This document shows, piece after piece, positions 23,877 through 34,300 of a DNA stretch of 35,567 nt. Below the pieces are notes generated by a model. The model was not told the origin of the DNA. It saw only the letters and a list, made by a program, of their open reading frames with translations, and did no database searches. This DNA comes from Candidatus Microbacterium stercoravium (GTDB taxonomy: Bacteria; Actinomycetota; Actinomycetes; Actinomycetales; Microbacteriaceae), in assembly GCA_019117025.1 (NCBI GenBank), contig DXAM01000089.1, positions 1 to 35,567 on the forward strand, read 5' to 3'. Each line of letters begins with the position of its first letter. Position 1 is the stretch's first letter. Both the position numbers and the translations under genes were made by a program.

Positions 23877-25517
23877 ATGCGTTCGCTCCGTCGTGCCCTG
23901 CCCGTTGCCGTTCTCGCTTCCGCGGCCCTTCTCGCCTCCGGGTGCGCGGCGGAGACCGACGCCCCCTCGGGCGACGCGGGCGGGACTTCGACGGGCGGCA
24001 CGCTCGTCTACGCGACGGGAGACGCGGAGCCCACCTGCTTGGATCCCCACGTGGGCGGGAACTATCCGCAGGGACTGATCTCGACGCAGTACCTCGAGCC
24101 GCTGTTCGGGCGCGACGCCGACGGCCAGATCGTGCCGTGGCTCGCCGAGTCGGCAGACGTCTCGGACGACGGCCTGACGTGGACGATCACGCTGCGCGAC
24201 GACATCTCGTTCACCGACGGCACGCCCTTCGACGCCGAAGCGGTGAAGGCGAACATCGAGCACCTGCAGGACCCCGACACGGCCAGCTCGACCGGCTACC
24301 TCTCGGTCAAGGAGGTCAGTGACATCGAGGTGGTCGACGAGACCCACGTCGCACTGCACCTCGAGTCGCCGAAGTCGTCGCTGCTCGAGGTGCTCAGCCA
24401 GCAGTGGTCGGCCATGCAGTCGCCCGCCGGCATCGAGCGCGGCATGGAGGAGAACTGCCGGGCGCCGATCGGCACGGGGCCGTTCATCGTCGAGAGCTGG
24501 ACGCCCCAGCAGTCGGTGACGATGACCCGCAACGACGACTACGTGCCGACCAACCCCGAGCTCGACCACGACGGCGGCGCACTCGTCGAGGCGCTCGAGT
24601 GGCGTTTCATCCCCGACGCGGCGACCCGTCAGGCCGCGCTCGCATCGGGCGAGGTCAATGTCATCGACAACCCGCTGCCGACCGATATCGCCGCCGCCGA
24701 TGCCCAGGGCCTCACGCACATCGATGCGCCGCGCCCGGCCGCCGCGAACCGCATCGAGCTGAACTCGAGCCAGGCGCCGTTCGACGACCGCGACGTGCGC
24801 GAGGCGTTCATCCGCGCCGCCGACCCGAGCCCCGGCATCGAAACGCTCTTCGCGGGCACGGCGACGCGGTCGTTCTCGGTGCTCTCGAGCGCCGAGCCGT
24901 TCGCGCTGAGCGACGAGGAGCTGTTCCGCACCGATGTCGACGAGGCGAACGACCTGCTCGACGCCGCCGGCTGGACGAGCCGCGACGACGACGGCGTACG
25001 CACGAAGGACGGCGAGCGGCTCACGGTGCGCTTCCCCGTCTCCACGAATCAGTCGACGGCGGCCGAGCAGTCGCTCTTCGAGCAGATCCAGGCGAACACG
25101 GCGGAGGTCGGGTTCGATGTCGACCTGCAGCCGACCGATCTGTCGACCTGGTACGGCGCGCTCGCGGCGCACGAGTACGAGGCGGTCTCCGCACCGTACA
25201 CGACCGTCGGCCCCGACGTGCTGCGCATCCTGTACCACTCCGACGGCACCATCCCCGCGCCGAGCGGATACTTCGCCAACAACGCGCAGCTGACGGATGC
25301 CGACCTCGACCAGCTGCTGACCGACGCGCTCGCCACGACCGACGCCGATGAGCGCGCGGACCTCTACACGCAGGCGCAGCGCATCGTGCTCGACAGCTTC
25401 ACGGTGCTGCCGCTGTACGACCAGCAGAACCACTTCCTGACGAACGGCGTCGAGGGCGTGACCACGCTGCACACGATCTCGACCCCGACGTTCGTGAACG
25501 CGGCGCTCACCGACTGA
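23877..25517 (+). CDS. Oligopeptide/nickel-type ABC transporter, substrate-binding lipoprotein
   Basis: 546 aa, family 5 solute-binding protein. The signal ends in lipobox LASGC with Cys23. Family pieces: TCLDPHVGGNYPQGLISTQY then LEPLF, LTWTITLRDDISFTDGTPFD, and GTGPFIVESWTPQQSVTMTR. It anchors outside the membrane and hands substrate to the two permeases that follow. GAAGGGG about 4 nt upstream supports ATG 23877. Its TGA shares one base with the permease ATG (TGATG). The substrate (peptide, metal complex or sugar) cannot be read from the sequence. Confidence 0.93.
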   Translation: MRSLRRALPVAVLASAALLASGCAAETDAPSGDAGGTSTGGTLVYATGDAEPTCLDPHVGGNYPQGLISTQYLEPLFGRDADGQIVPWLAESADVSDDGLTWTITLRDDISFTDGTPFDAEAVKANIEHLQDPDTASSTGYLSVKEVSDIEVVDETHVALHLESPKSSLLEVLSQQWSAMQSPAGIERGMEENCRAPIGTGPFIVESWTPQQSVTMTRNDDYVPTNPELDHDGGALVEALEWRFIPDAATRQAALASGEVNVIDNPLPTDIAAADAQGLTHIDAPRPAAANRIELNSSQAPFDDRDVREAFIRAADPSPGIETLFAGTATRSFSVLSSAEPFALSDEELFRTDVDEANDLLDAAGWTSRDDDGVRTKDGERLTVRFPVSTNQSTAAEQSLFEQIQANTAEVGFDVDLQPTDLSTWYGALAAHEYEAVSAPYTTVGPDVLRILYHSDGTIPAPSGYFANNAQLTDADLDQLLTDALATTDADERADLYTQAQRIVLDSFTVLPLYDQQNHFLTNGVEGVTTLHTISTPTFVNAALTD

Positions 25518-26503
25518 TGTCCGCCGTCGCCCGGTGGGTCGCCGCGAAGATCGGGGCGGCGATCCTCGTCGTGTGGATCGTCGCCACGCTCGTGTTCTTC
25601 GCGCTGCGGCTGTCGGGCGACCCTCTCGAGGCGATCCTCGGCGGCCCGGGCTCGCAGGCGGGTGAGGAGACGGTGCAGGCGGCGATCGAGGCGTATGCGC
25701 TCGACCAGCCTCTGGCCTGGCAGTACCTGCTGCAGCTGAAAGACATCGCCACGCTGCAGCTCGGCGATTCGTTCGCCCGGCGTCAGCCGGTCGCGGATCT
25801 CCTCGCCGCGCAGCTCCCGCGAACGCTCGCGCTCGCCGCGATCTCGCTCGCGGTCGCATGGATCATCGCCGTGACGGGATCCATCGTCCAGGCGGCATCG
25901 CGCGGGCGCGCCGGCATCGTCGTCGGCGTCGTCATGCGCGGCCTCGAGATCGTGGCGAGCGTGATGCCGCAGTTCTGGCTCGGCGCCGTGCTGATCATGA
26001 TCTTCTCCTCGGGGCTCGGCTGGCTCCCCGCGACGAGCGCCGGTTCGGGCGCGACCGCCCTCGTCATGCCCGTCATCACGCTCGCGATCCCGATCGCGGG
26101 GTTCCTCTCGCAGGTCTCGCGCGATGCGCTCGACGAGGCGGATGCGGCGCCGTTCGCCGTCACGGCCCGCGCCCGCGGTGCGGGCGAGATCCGCGTGCTG
26201 CTGCGGCACACGCTGCGCCACGCGAGCCTGCCCGCGATCGCCCTGTCGGGCTGGGCGTTCGGCAATCTGCTGTCGGGCGCCGTCGTCGTCGAGGTGCTGT
26301 TCGCCCGCCCCGGCCTCGGGCGCCTGCTGCAGGAGGCGGCCCTCTCCCGCGACGTGCCCGTCGTCATCGGCGCCGTCGTCGTCGTCGCGCTGATGTACGT
26401 GATCGTGGTGACCCTGACCGACGTCATCGAGCTCGCCGCGGATCCGCGCCTGCGCCGACGCACGCGCCGCGTCGGGCCGCCCGAGATCGTGGTCGGATCA
26501 TGA
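25517..26503 (+). CDS. Oligopeptide-type ABC transporter permease (DppB-like)
   Basis: 328 aa. An N-terminal helix (IGAAILVVWIVATLVFFALR) is followed by the DppB-type GDPLEAILGG region and five further helices. The cytoplasmic EAA-like loop reads DEADAAPFAVTARARGAGEI before RVLLRHTLRHASLP, the contact for the ATPase. It ends in a basic tail and overlaps the next permease by 4 bases. Confidence 0.92.
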   Translation: MSAVARWVAAKIGAAILVVWIVATLVFFALRLSGDPLEAILGGPGSQAGEETVQAAIEAYALDQPLAWQYLLQLKDIATLQLGDSFARRQPVADLLAAQLPRTLALAAISLAVAWIIAVTGSIVQAASRGRAGIVVGVVMRGLEIVASVMPQFWLGAVLIMIFSSGLGWLPATSAGSGATALVMPVITLAIPIAGFLSQVSRDALDEADAAPFAVTARARGAGEIRVLLRHTLRHASLPAIALSGWAFGNLLSGAVVVEVLFARPGLGRLLQEAALSRDVPVVIGAVVVVALMYVIVVTLTDVIELAADPRLRRRTRRVGPPEIVVGS

Positions 26504-27297
26504 GGCCGCTGGGCGTCTCCGCGTCCGCCGCGGCGGGCGTCGTCCTGCTGATCCTCGTCGCGGTGTGCGCGCCCGCTCTCCTCGCTCCCGGCGATCCGCT
26601 CGCCGTGTCGCCGACCGAGGGGTTTCTCGCTCCGAGCCTCGCCCATCCGCTCGGCACCGACGAGTCGGGGCGCGGCGTCTACACCCGCATCGTGCACGGT
26701 GCCCGTGCGTCGGCGGGCATCGGGGTCGCCGCGACGGCGATCGGCGTGGGGCTCGGAATCGTCATCGGATTCGTCTGCGGCCTCGGACCGCGAGCGGTCG
26801 ATACCGCGCTCACGCGCGTCGTCGAGGTGCTCTATGCCCTCCCCACCCTCGTCATGGCGCTGCTGTTCGTCGCGGTGATCGGGCCGGGCCCGACCAGTTC
26901 GATCCTCGCCATCGGCCTCGCGACCGCCCCGGGATACGCGCGCATGGTGCGCACGCGCGTGCGCCAGGTCGCCCGCAGCGACTACGTGGCCTACGCGCGG
27001 CATGAGGGCGTCACGAGCACCGCCGCGTTCGGCCGCCACGTGCTGCCGAACACGCTGTGGCCGCTCATCGCGATGATCACGCTCGGCGTCGGGCAGGCCA
27101 TCGTGTGGGTGTCGGCGCTGAGCTTCCTCGGCCTCGGTGCCGAACCGCCCTCGCCCGAGTGGGGATCCATGCTCAACGCGGGCCGCATCTACCTGGCGAC
27201 GGCGTGGTGGATGACGCTGTTCCCCGGCCTCGCGATCATCGTCACGGCCATCGCGCTCACGGTGCTCGGCCGCCGCCTGTCGAAGGGAACCGCATGA
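26500..27297 (+). CDS. Oligopeptide-type ABC transporter permease (DppC-like)
   Basis: 265 aa from ATG 26500 (ATGA overlap). The DppC N-terminal segment has PLGTDESGRGVYTRIVHGAR (about 49-68). The EAA loop is RSDYVAYARHEGVTSTAAFG before RHVLPNT. The C-terminal signature is SFLGLGAEPPSPEWGSML. It is slightly shorter than usual at the N-terminus but complete in motifs. The longer open frame from 25858 is the shadow of the first permease. Confidence 0.93.
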   Translation: MRPLGVSASAAAGVVLLILVAVCAPALLAPGDPLAVSPTEGFLAPSLAHPLGTDESGRGVYTRIVHGARASAGIGVAATAIGVGLGIVIGFVCGLGPRAVDTALTRVVEVLYALPTLVMALLFVAVIGPGPTSSILAIGLATAPGYARMVRTRVRQVARSDYVAYARHEGVTSTAAFGRHVLPNTLWPLIAMITLGVGQAIVWVSALSFLGLGAEPPSPEWGSMLNAGRIYLATAWWMTLFPGLAIIVTAIALTVLGRRLSKGTA

Positions 27298-28778
27298 ACA
27301 GGCTGCTCGAGGTGCGCGAGCTCAGCGTGTCGCTCGCCGGGGCGGGCGAGGTCGTCTCGCGGGTCTCGCTCGACGCGCGCGCCGGCGAGGTGCACGGCAT
27401 CGTCGGCGAATCCGGCGCCGGCAAGTCGGTGCTCGCGCGCACACTCCTCGGCCTCACGCAGCAGGATCCGCGCGCCCGGGTGGCGGCGGCCGAGCTGACC
27501 GTCGACGGACGGAACATGCGGCGCGCCGGGCAGCGAGCGTGGCGCGCACTGCGGGGCGGCGAGAGCTCGCTCGTCCTGCAGGACGCGCTGCAGTCGCTGG
27601 ATCCGCTGCGCACCGTTCAGGCGGAGGTCGGTGAGACGCTCGCCGTGCGGCGCACGCCGCGGTCCGAGCGGCGTCCGAGGATCCTCGATGCGCTCGCACG
27701 CGCCGGGCTCGCGAACGCCGAGTCCCTCCTCGGGCATCGTTCGGGCGAGCTGTCGGGAGGCATGCGCCAGCGCGTGCTGATCGCGTCGGCCATCGTCGGC
27801 GGCGCGCGGCTGATCATCGCCGACGAACCGACGACCGCGCTCGATGCGACCGTCGCCGTGCGGGTTCTCGAGCTGCTCCGCTCCCTCGCCGCCGACGGCG
27901 CCGCTGTGATCTTCATCACTCACGACCTCGCCGCGGTGCGCCGCATCGCCGACCGCGTGACGGTGCTCGAGCGCGGACGCGCCGTGGAGCAGGGCCCCGC
28001 GGAACGGGTGCTGCGCGCCCCTGCGCACCCGACGACGCGGGCGCTCCTCGCGGCGATCCCGCACGGCCCGAAGCCCGTGCCCGCTTCCCCCGGCGACGTT
28101 GTGCTCGAGGCCGAGCACCTGACCCGTCGGTACGGAACCGCACGCGCCGTCGACGACGCGTCGCTCCGCCTGCGCGCGGGCGAGACGCTCGGGATCGTCG
28201 GCGAGTCCGGGTCGGGCAAGTCGACCCTCGCACGCCTGCTCATCGGCGCGGAGCGGCCCGACGGCGGGACGACCTCTCTGCCGGGCGATCCGACCGTGCG
28301 GCTCGTTCCGCAGGATCCGCTCGGGTCGTTCGACCCGCGCCACTCGGTGCGGCGCATCCTCGAGCTCTCGCGGCGCGGCACGGGGCCGACGAGCGGCGAG
28401 CTGCTGACGCAGGTCGGGCTCGAGGCGGCTCTGCTCGACCGTCGCCCCGCCCGCCTTTCGGGCGGTCAGCGCCAGCGCGTTGCGATCGCCCGAGCGCTCG
28501 CGGCCGATCCGCACGTGCTCGTGCTCGACGAGCCCGTCTCGGCGCTCGACGTCACCACGCAGGCGGGCATCCTCGACCTGCTCGCCGACCTGCAGCGTCG
28601 CGAACGCCTCGCGATGGTGTTCATCTCGCACGACCTCGCCGTGGTGCGGCGCGTGGCCGACCGCGTCGCGGTCATGCAGGCGGGGCGGATCGTCGAGACG
28701 GGACCCACGGAGCAGGTCTACGCCGATCCCGACCAGCGGGTCACCCGCGAACTGATCGCGGCGTCGGGCCCGCGCTAA
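27294..28778 (+). CDS. Oligopeptide-type ABC transporter ATPase, fused DppD-DppF
   Basis: 494 aa from ATG 27294 (ATGA overlap). Two complete ABC domains lie in one chain. Domain 1: Walker A GESGAGKS (38-45), signature LSGGM (153-157), Walker B IIADEPT (174-180), THDLA. Domain 2: Walker A GESGSGKST (303-311), signature LSGGQRQRV (388-396), Walker B VLVLDEPVS, SHDLA. The fusion replaces the usual separate DppD and DppF subunits. No inactivating change is visible in either site. It ends 4 bases inside the convergent DUF2004-like gene. Confidence 0.94.
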   Translation: MNRLLEVRELSVSLAGAGEVVSRVSLDARAGEVHGIVGESGAGKSVLARTLLGLTQQDPRARVAAAELTVDGRNMRRAGQRAWRALRGGESSLVLQDALQSLDPLRTVQAEVGETLAVRRTPRSERRPRILDALARAGLANAESLLGHRSGELSGGMRQRVLIASAIVGGARLIIADEPTTALDATVAVRVLELLRSLAADGAAVIFITHDLAAVRRIADRVTVLERGRAVEQGPAERVLRAPAHPTTRALLAAIPHGPKPVPASPGDVVLEAEHLTRRYGTARAVDDASLRLRAGETLGIVGESGSGKSTLARLLIGAERPDGGTTSLPGDPTVRLVPQDPLGSFDPRHSVRRILELSRRGTGPTSGELLTQVGLEAALLDRRPARLSGGQRQRVAIARALAADPHVLVLDEPVSALDVTTQAGILDLLADLQRRERLAMVFISHDLAVVRRVADRVAVMQAGRIVETGPTEQVYADPDQRVTRELIAASGPR

Positions 28779-29275
28779 TCGGCGTTGGTCGCCGACTGCA
28801 CCGTGCCATCGCTCGCGAAGTTCACGAGCAGCACGTCGTCGGCCTCGTCGGGGTCGAGCGCGTACTCGAGCACCGCGAACGGGTCGTCACCGCCGTGCTC
28901 GTCGGCGAGGATCGTCATGCTCATCAGCTCGAGCGACCGGATGATGTCGACCGGCGCGTCGCCCGACACGTCGACCAGGATCTGCGCGATCTCGTCGCCG
29001 TAGCGCTCGGTCATCATCAGGATGAACTCGGTCACGTCGCTCGCACGGTTGTCGACCTCGGTGAGCATGAAGTCGCGAGCGCGCCGGTCGATCTCGTCGA
29101 GCGCGGTCACGAGCGACGCCGCGGCGTCGAGCGCATCCGGGGTGACATCATCCTGATCCGGCGCCGTGAGATCGACCGTCACGCGCATGTCTCCGAGGTC
29201 GATGCTCTCCGACCAGAAGATCGCACCGTCAGGGCCCGACTCGAGCAGCCCGAAATAGTCGTGTTCGATCGCCAT
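28775..29275 (-). CDS. DUF2004-like small acidic protein
   Basis: 166 aa from ATG 29275; a TTG at 29287 would add four residues. It starts MAIEHDYFGLLE, is strongly acidic with no membrane segment, and has a helical C-terminal half (RSLELMSMTILADEHGGDDP, about 111-130). The start and the central pattern resemble DUF2004, a family of unknown role; this is from memory. It follows ftsY by 27 bp (15 bp if TTG is used) with no ribosome site of note, so it is probably translated from the ftsY message. Its 3' end overlaps the convergent ABC ATPase gene by 4 bp. Confidence 0.8.
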   Translation of the reverse strand: MAIEHDYFGLLESGPDGAIFWSESIDLGDMRVTVDLTAPDQDDVTPDALDAAASLVTALDEIDRRARDFMLTEVDNRASDVTEFILMMTERYGDEIAQILVDVSGDAPVDIIRSLELMSMTILADEHGGDDPFAVLEYALDPDEADDVLLVNFASDGTVQSATNAD

Positions 29276-29302
29276 GGGTCTACTCAACCACGCCGGGCGC
29301 GC

Positions 29303-30172
<870 letters not shown>

Positions 30173-30179
30173 GGCATCC

Positions 30180-30185
30180 AGCCTA
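30180..30185 (-). promoter_or_regulatory. -10 element of ftsY, overlapping the methyltransferase stop codon
   Basis: TAGGCT on the minus strand, GGATGCC (7 nt), then ATG 30172. The TAG is also the stop codon of the upstream methyltransferase (30185-30183). Confidence 0.4.
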
Positions 30186-31301
30186 CCGGCGTGCGGAGGC
30201 GGTCACCGTGAATCGGCGGTCGCGCGCGACCTGCCGGGTGGGTCCGACGATGCGGTCGAGCTGCGGTCGGTACCGCAGGTGACTGTTCCACACGGTCCAC
30301 AGCTCGCCGCCCGCGCGGAGCACGCGCGCCGCATCGGCGAACAGGCGCGGTGCGATGAGGCTCGTGACCGCGGCGCCCGAGTGGAACGGCGGGTTCAGCA
30401 GCACGAGGTCCGCGGATCCGTCGGGCTGCGAGGAGAGACCGTCGTCGCGCACGACGCGGACGCGATCCGATACTCCGTTCGCACGGCACGTCGCCGATGC
30501 CGACGCGACCGCGGCGGCCGACCGGTCGGTCGCGATCACCCGTGCCTCCGGGCGTGCGAGGGCGTACGACGCCGCGAGCGCGCCGGTGCCGCACCCGAGA
30601 TCGATAACGCATTCCGCATACGGCATATCCCCGAGGTGTTCGAGCATGGAACGCGTGCCGATATCGAGACCGGTGCCGGCGAAGGCCGCACCGTGCGCGA
30701 CGATCGTCAGCCCCTCGTGTGCGGCCCGGCGCGGCCACGGTGCGCCGGCGCCCGGGATCGGGGCACCGGAATGCAGCGCGCGCGACTTGCCGACTCCTCG
30801 GCTCGCGCTCACCTCGCGGAAGTGCACGCCGAGCACCTCGTTCATCGCCGTCGTCATGTGCTTGACGCGCCCTCCGAGCACCACCCGCACCGACGGATCC
30901 GCATGATCGGCGATCGCGCCCGCGAGCTCGTCGAGGGCATCCAGCCCGCGCGGCAGCTGCCCCGCCACGAGCGTCGCCTTCTGCGTGAGCGAGGCATCGA
31001 GGTCGTGCCAGCTGACCCCGCCCAGGTCGATGCCGAGGCGCTCCGCGTTGGCGGCAAGAGCGCGCTCCCCGGTGATCGCATCCTGGTGCACGCGGATGCG
31101 CGTGCGCGGCGCCGCCGTGAGGATCGACAGCACGAGCGCGCCGAAGCGGTCGCCGACGATCACGATCTCGGGCGGGATCTCCCCCGCCTCCGCCAGGATG
31201 AGTCGGTCGCTCTGATCGGCGGCGACGAGATCGTGGGTCTCGATGTCGGGCCAGCGGCTGAGGCGCGCGGCGATCCGGTCGAATGCTTCAGCGGGCGCCA
31301 T
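30183..31301 (-). CDS. RsmC/RlmG-type rRNA (guanine-N2) methyltransferase
   Basis: 372 aa. The N-terminal half is a degenerate methyltransferase-like domain, as in RsmC/RlmG. The C-terminal half has SAM motif I VIDLGCGTGALAASYA (about 232-247), motif II acidic VIATDRS, and the catalytic NPPFH (303-307) typical of enzymes acting on exocyclic amines of guanine. Homologues modify 16S G1207 (RsmC) or 23S G1835 (RlmG); the two cannot be told apart here, and other substrates are possible. The start is ATG 31301, 6 nt after TACGCT. It sits between smc (26 bp away) and ftsY. Confidence 0.87.
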   Translation of the reverse strand: MAPAEAFDRIAARLSRWPDIETHDLVAADQSDRLILAEAGEIPPEIVIVGDRFGALVLSILTAAPRTRIRVHQDAITGERALAANAERLGIDLGGVSWHDLDASLTQKATLVAGQLPRGLDALDELAGAIADHADPSVRVVLGGRVKHMTTAMNEVLGVHFREVSASRGVGKSRALHSGAPIPGAGAPWPRRAAHEGLTIVAHGAAFAGTGLDIGTRSMLEHLGDMPYAECVIDLGCGTGALAASYALARPEARVIATDRSAAAVASASATCRANGVSDRVRVVRDDGLSSQPDGSADLVLLNPPFHSGAAVTSLIAPRLFADAARVLRAGGELWTVWNSHLRYRPQLDRIVGPTRQVARDRRFTVTASARR

Positions 31302-31307
31302 GCGTCC

Positions 31308-31313
31308 AGCGTA
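31308..31313 (-). promoter_or_regulatory. -10 element of the methyltransferase gene, leaderless type
   Basis: TACGCT on the minus strand, GGACGC (6 nt), then ATG 31301. The first nine bases (TACGCTGGA) are identical to the arrangements at glpD and at the tetR gene ending at 22105. Confidence 0.45.
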
Positions 31314-31327
31314 TGACGCGGCGCGCG

Positions 31328-34300
31328 CTATGCGTTCGCGGCCGCGCCGATGCGCTGTCCGACCACGGCGGAGACGCCGTCCTGACGCATCGAGACGCCG
31401 TAGAGGGCATCGGCGATCTCCATCGTGCGCTTCTGGTGCGTGATGACGAGGAGCTGACTGTTCTCGCGCAGCTTCTCGAAGACGCCGAGCAGGCGGCCGA
31501 GGTTCGCATCGTCGAGCGCCGCCTCTACCTCGTCGAGGATGTAGAACGGACTCGGACGCGCTTTGAAGATCGCGGTCAGCAGCGCCACTGCGGCGAGGGA
31601 TCGCTCGCCGCCCGACAGCAGCGAGAGGCGCTCGATCTTCTTGCCGGCGGGCCGGACCGACACCTCGATGCCGGTCGCGAGCATGTCGCCGGGATCGGTC
31701 AGCGAGATCGATCCCTCTCCGCCCGGGAACAGGATCGGGAACATCTCGCCGAAGGCGCGCTTCGTGTCCTCGAACGCATCCGCGAAGATGTGCTGCATGC
31801 GTTCGTCGAGGTCGCTGATGATCGTCTGCAGGTCTTTGCGCGTCTTCACCAGGTCGTCGAGCTGCTCGGCGAGGAACCTGTGCCGCTGCTCGAGCGCCTC
31901 GAACTCCTCGAGCGCGAGCGGGTTCACACGGCCCAGCTGGGCGAGCCGCTTGTCGGCGGCCCGCAGCCTCTTCTCCTGCTCGCTGCGCACGAACGGCACG
32001 GGATCGGCATCTTCGTCGTCGGCGGGAACCGGCTGCTCCGGTCCGTACTCGGCCACGAGGATCTCCTCGCCCATGCCGAGCTCGGACTGCGCGCGCTCGG
32101 TCAGGCTCGCGAGGTGCAGCTTCTTCTCATGGATCTGCAGTTCGAGCCCGTGCACACTCTCGGTCAGTCGCGCGAGCTTCTCGCGGATCGACGCATCGCG
32201 CTCGCGCAGCTGACGCAGCTCTCCGGACACCGCGCTCCGCACGCGCTGCGCCTCCGCGAGCGCCGCTCGCGCCGCGGTGACGGATCGGTCGACGGAATCC
32301 AGGATCTCGGGCAGTCGATCGGCGACGCCCTGCGCGATGTCGCGCTGCCGCCGGCGCAGCACCGCGCGTCGCGCCGCCTGCTCCGCGGCCTCCTGCTCGC
32401 GCACGCGCTGGCGCTCCAGGCCCGCGGCGTGCACCTCGGCGGCGCGCACGCGCTCCTTGGTGGTCTCGACCTCGAGCCGTGCGGATGTCTCGGCCTCTCG
32501 CGCCTTCTCGACGGCGTCGAGGAACCGATCGCGCGACGACGCATCGAGGATCGGGCGCGGCTCCTGGAGCGCGTTCTCGAGCGCGCGCGTCGCCTCTCGA
32601 ACGCGCGCTTCCGAATCCGCCACCGCGGCACGCGACTTCTCGAGATCGGCGCTGAGCCTGTCGCATTCGGCGATCGCCGACTCGTGCCGCACCGTGACGC
32701 GGTTCACGTGCTCGGCGCGCTGGGCGAGCTCCGCATCGTGCGCGCGCAGCTGCTCGAGCGCCTGCTTCTGCGCCGCGCGTGCCGTCTGCACGTCCTCCTG
32801 CCGCTCGCGGCGCTGATCGCTGAGGCGCTCGACCTGCGTGCGCACCTGCGCGAGCTGCTCCCCGGCCGCATCCCGCTCGGCCTGCAGCGCCAGGCGCGAG
32901 CCGCCTCCGCCCGAACCGGCCCGGATCGTGCGGGGCGTGATGATCTCGCCCGCCCGGGTCACGATCGTCTGCCCGGGTGCGAGCGATGCGACGGCCGCGC
33001 GCGCCTCGTCGAGCCCGTCGGCCACGAACACCGTGCGCAGCAGGCCGAGGATCCCCGCGGGCCCCGTGACGACGTCCGCGGCGGGCCGCAGTCCGCGCGG
33101 GGCGTCCGGCTGCTCGCCCGCTGCGGCGTTCGCGATCACGATGTCGACGGATCCGTCATCGCCGGCGCTGCCCGCAATGCGGAACGCCGCGTCGCGATCG
33201 TCCGCGAGCACGCCCTCGGCGAGCGGCCCCAGCACGGACTCGACCGCGTGCTCGAAGCCGTTCTCGACCTGCATCGATTCGCGCACGAGTCCGCCGATGC
33301 CGTCGCCGCCGCGGGCGATGATCTCGCTTGCGGCGTTCGTGACATCGAGCGCGGATCCGAGCGCCGATTCCTTCGCGCTCAGCGCATCGGCCTCGCGCTC
33401 GGCGGTCCGGTGCGCCTCGCGCACCTGATCGAGCGCCTTCTCCGCCGCGCTCACGTCGCGCTGAGCCTGCTCGTACGTGCGCTGCAGCTCTGCGGACTCG
33501 TGCTGCCCGACCTCGGCCGTCTCCAACGCGTCGAAGGCGGCCTGTGCGTCGCTCCGCCGTTCGAGCGCCGCGTCCAACGCCTCCTGCTGGCGCACGACAC
33601 CCGCGCGCACGGCGTCGAGCGTCTGCTCGGCCGCGCCCGCGGATCCGCGCAGCGTCGTCACCCGCATGTCGTACTCGCTGATCAGCGCACTCTGCGCCTG
33701 GATCTCGGCGTCGACCGCGTCGAGCTCGGCGCGGGCCTTCGTGAGCGAGCGCGATGCCGCCTGCACGCGATCCTGCGCGTCGCCGATCCCGTCGGACAGG
33801 CGGGTGACCTCCTCGTGGGCCGCGTCGATGGCCTGCTGCGACACCGTCACATGGTGATCGTCGGCGTCGTCGTCGGATCCCAGGAGCGAGAGCCGCTGGT
33901 TCGCGAGCGTGAACAGGCTGCGGATCCTGTCCTGCGCCTGCTCGAGCGCGAACAGGGTCTTCTGCGCGTCGTCGACGGCCCGAGGCGTCTGCTCGCGCTC
34001 GAGCTGCGAGATCCGCAGCCGCACGCCGGAGGCCTCCTCCTCGAGCATCACCCGCTCGGTGTGGCGCTCCTGCTCGCCGCGCGCATGGTCCGAGAGCTGA
34101 CGGCGCAGCCGCACCACGTCGTCGGCGTACAGCCGCGCCTTCGCGTCGCGCACGACCGCCGCGATCGTCTGCGCCTGGCGCGCGATCTCGGCCTGCCGCC
34201 CGAGGGGCTTGAGCTGGCGGCGGATCTCGCCCGCCAGATCGCTCAGCCGAGCGAGGTTCTGCTCCATCGCCTCGAGCTTGCGCAGGGTCTTCTCCTTGCG

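Noticed and set aside
22482..25859. 1125-codon open frame opposite lipB, lipA and the peptide-binding gene
   Set aside because: Covers three genes with clear catalytic motifs on the other strand; composition is typical of a shadow.
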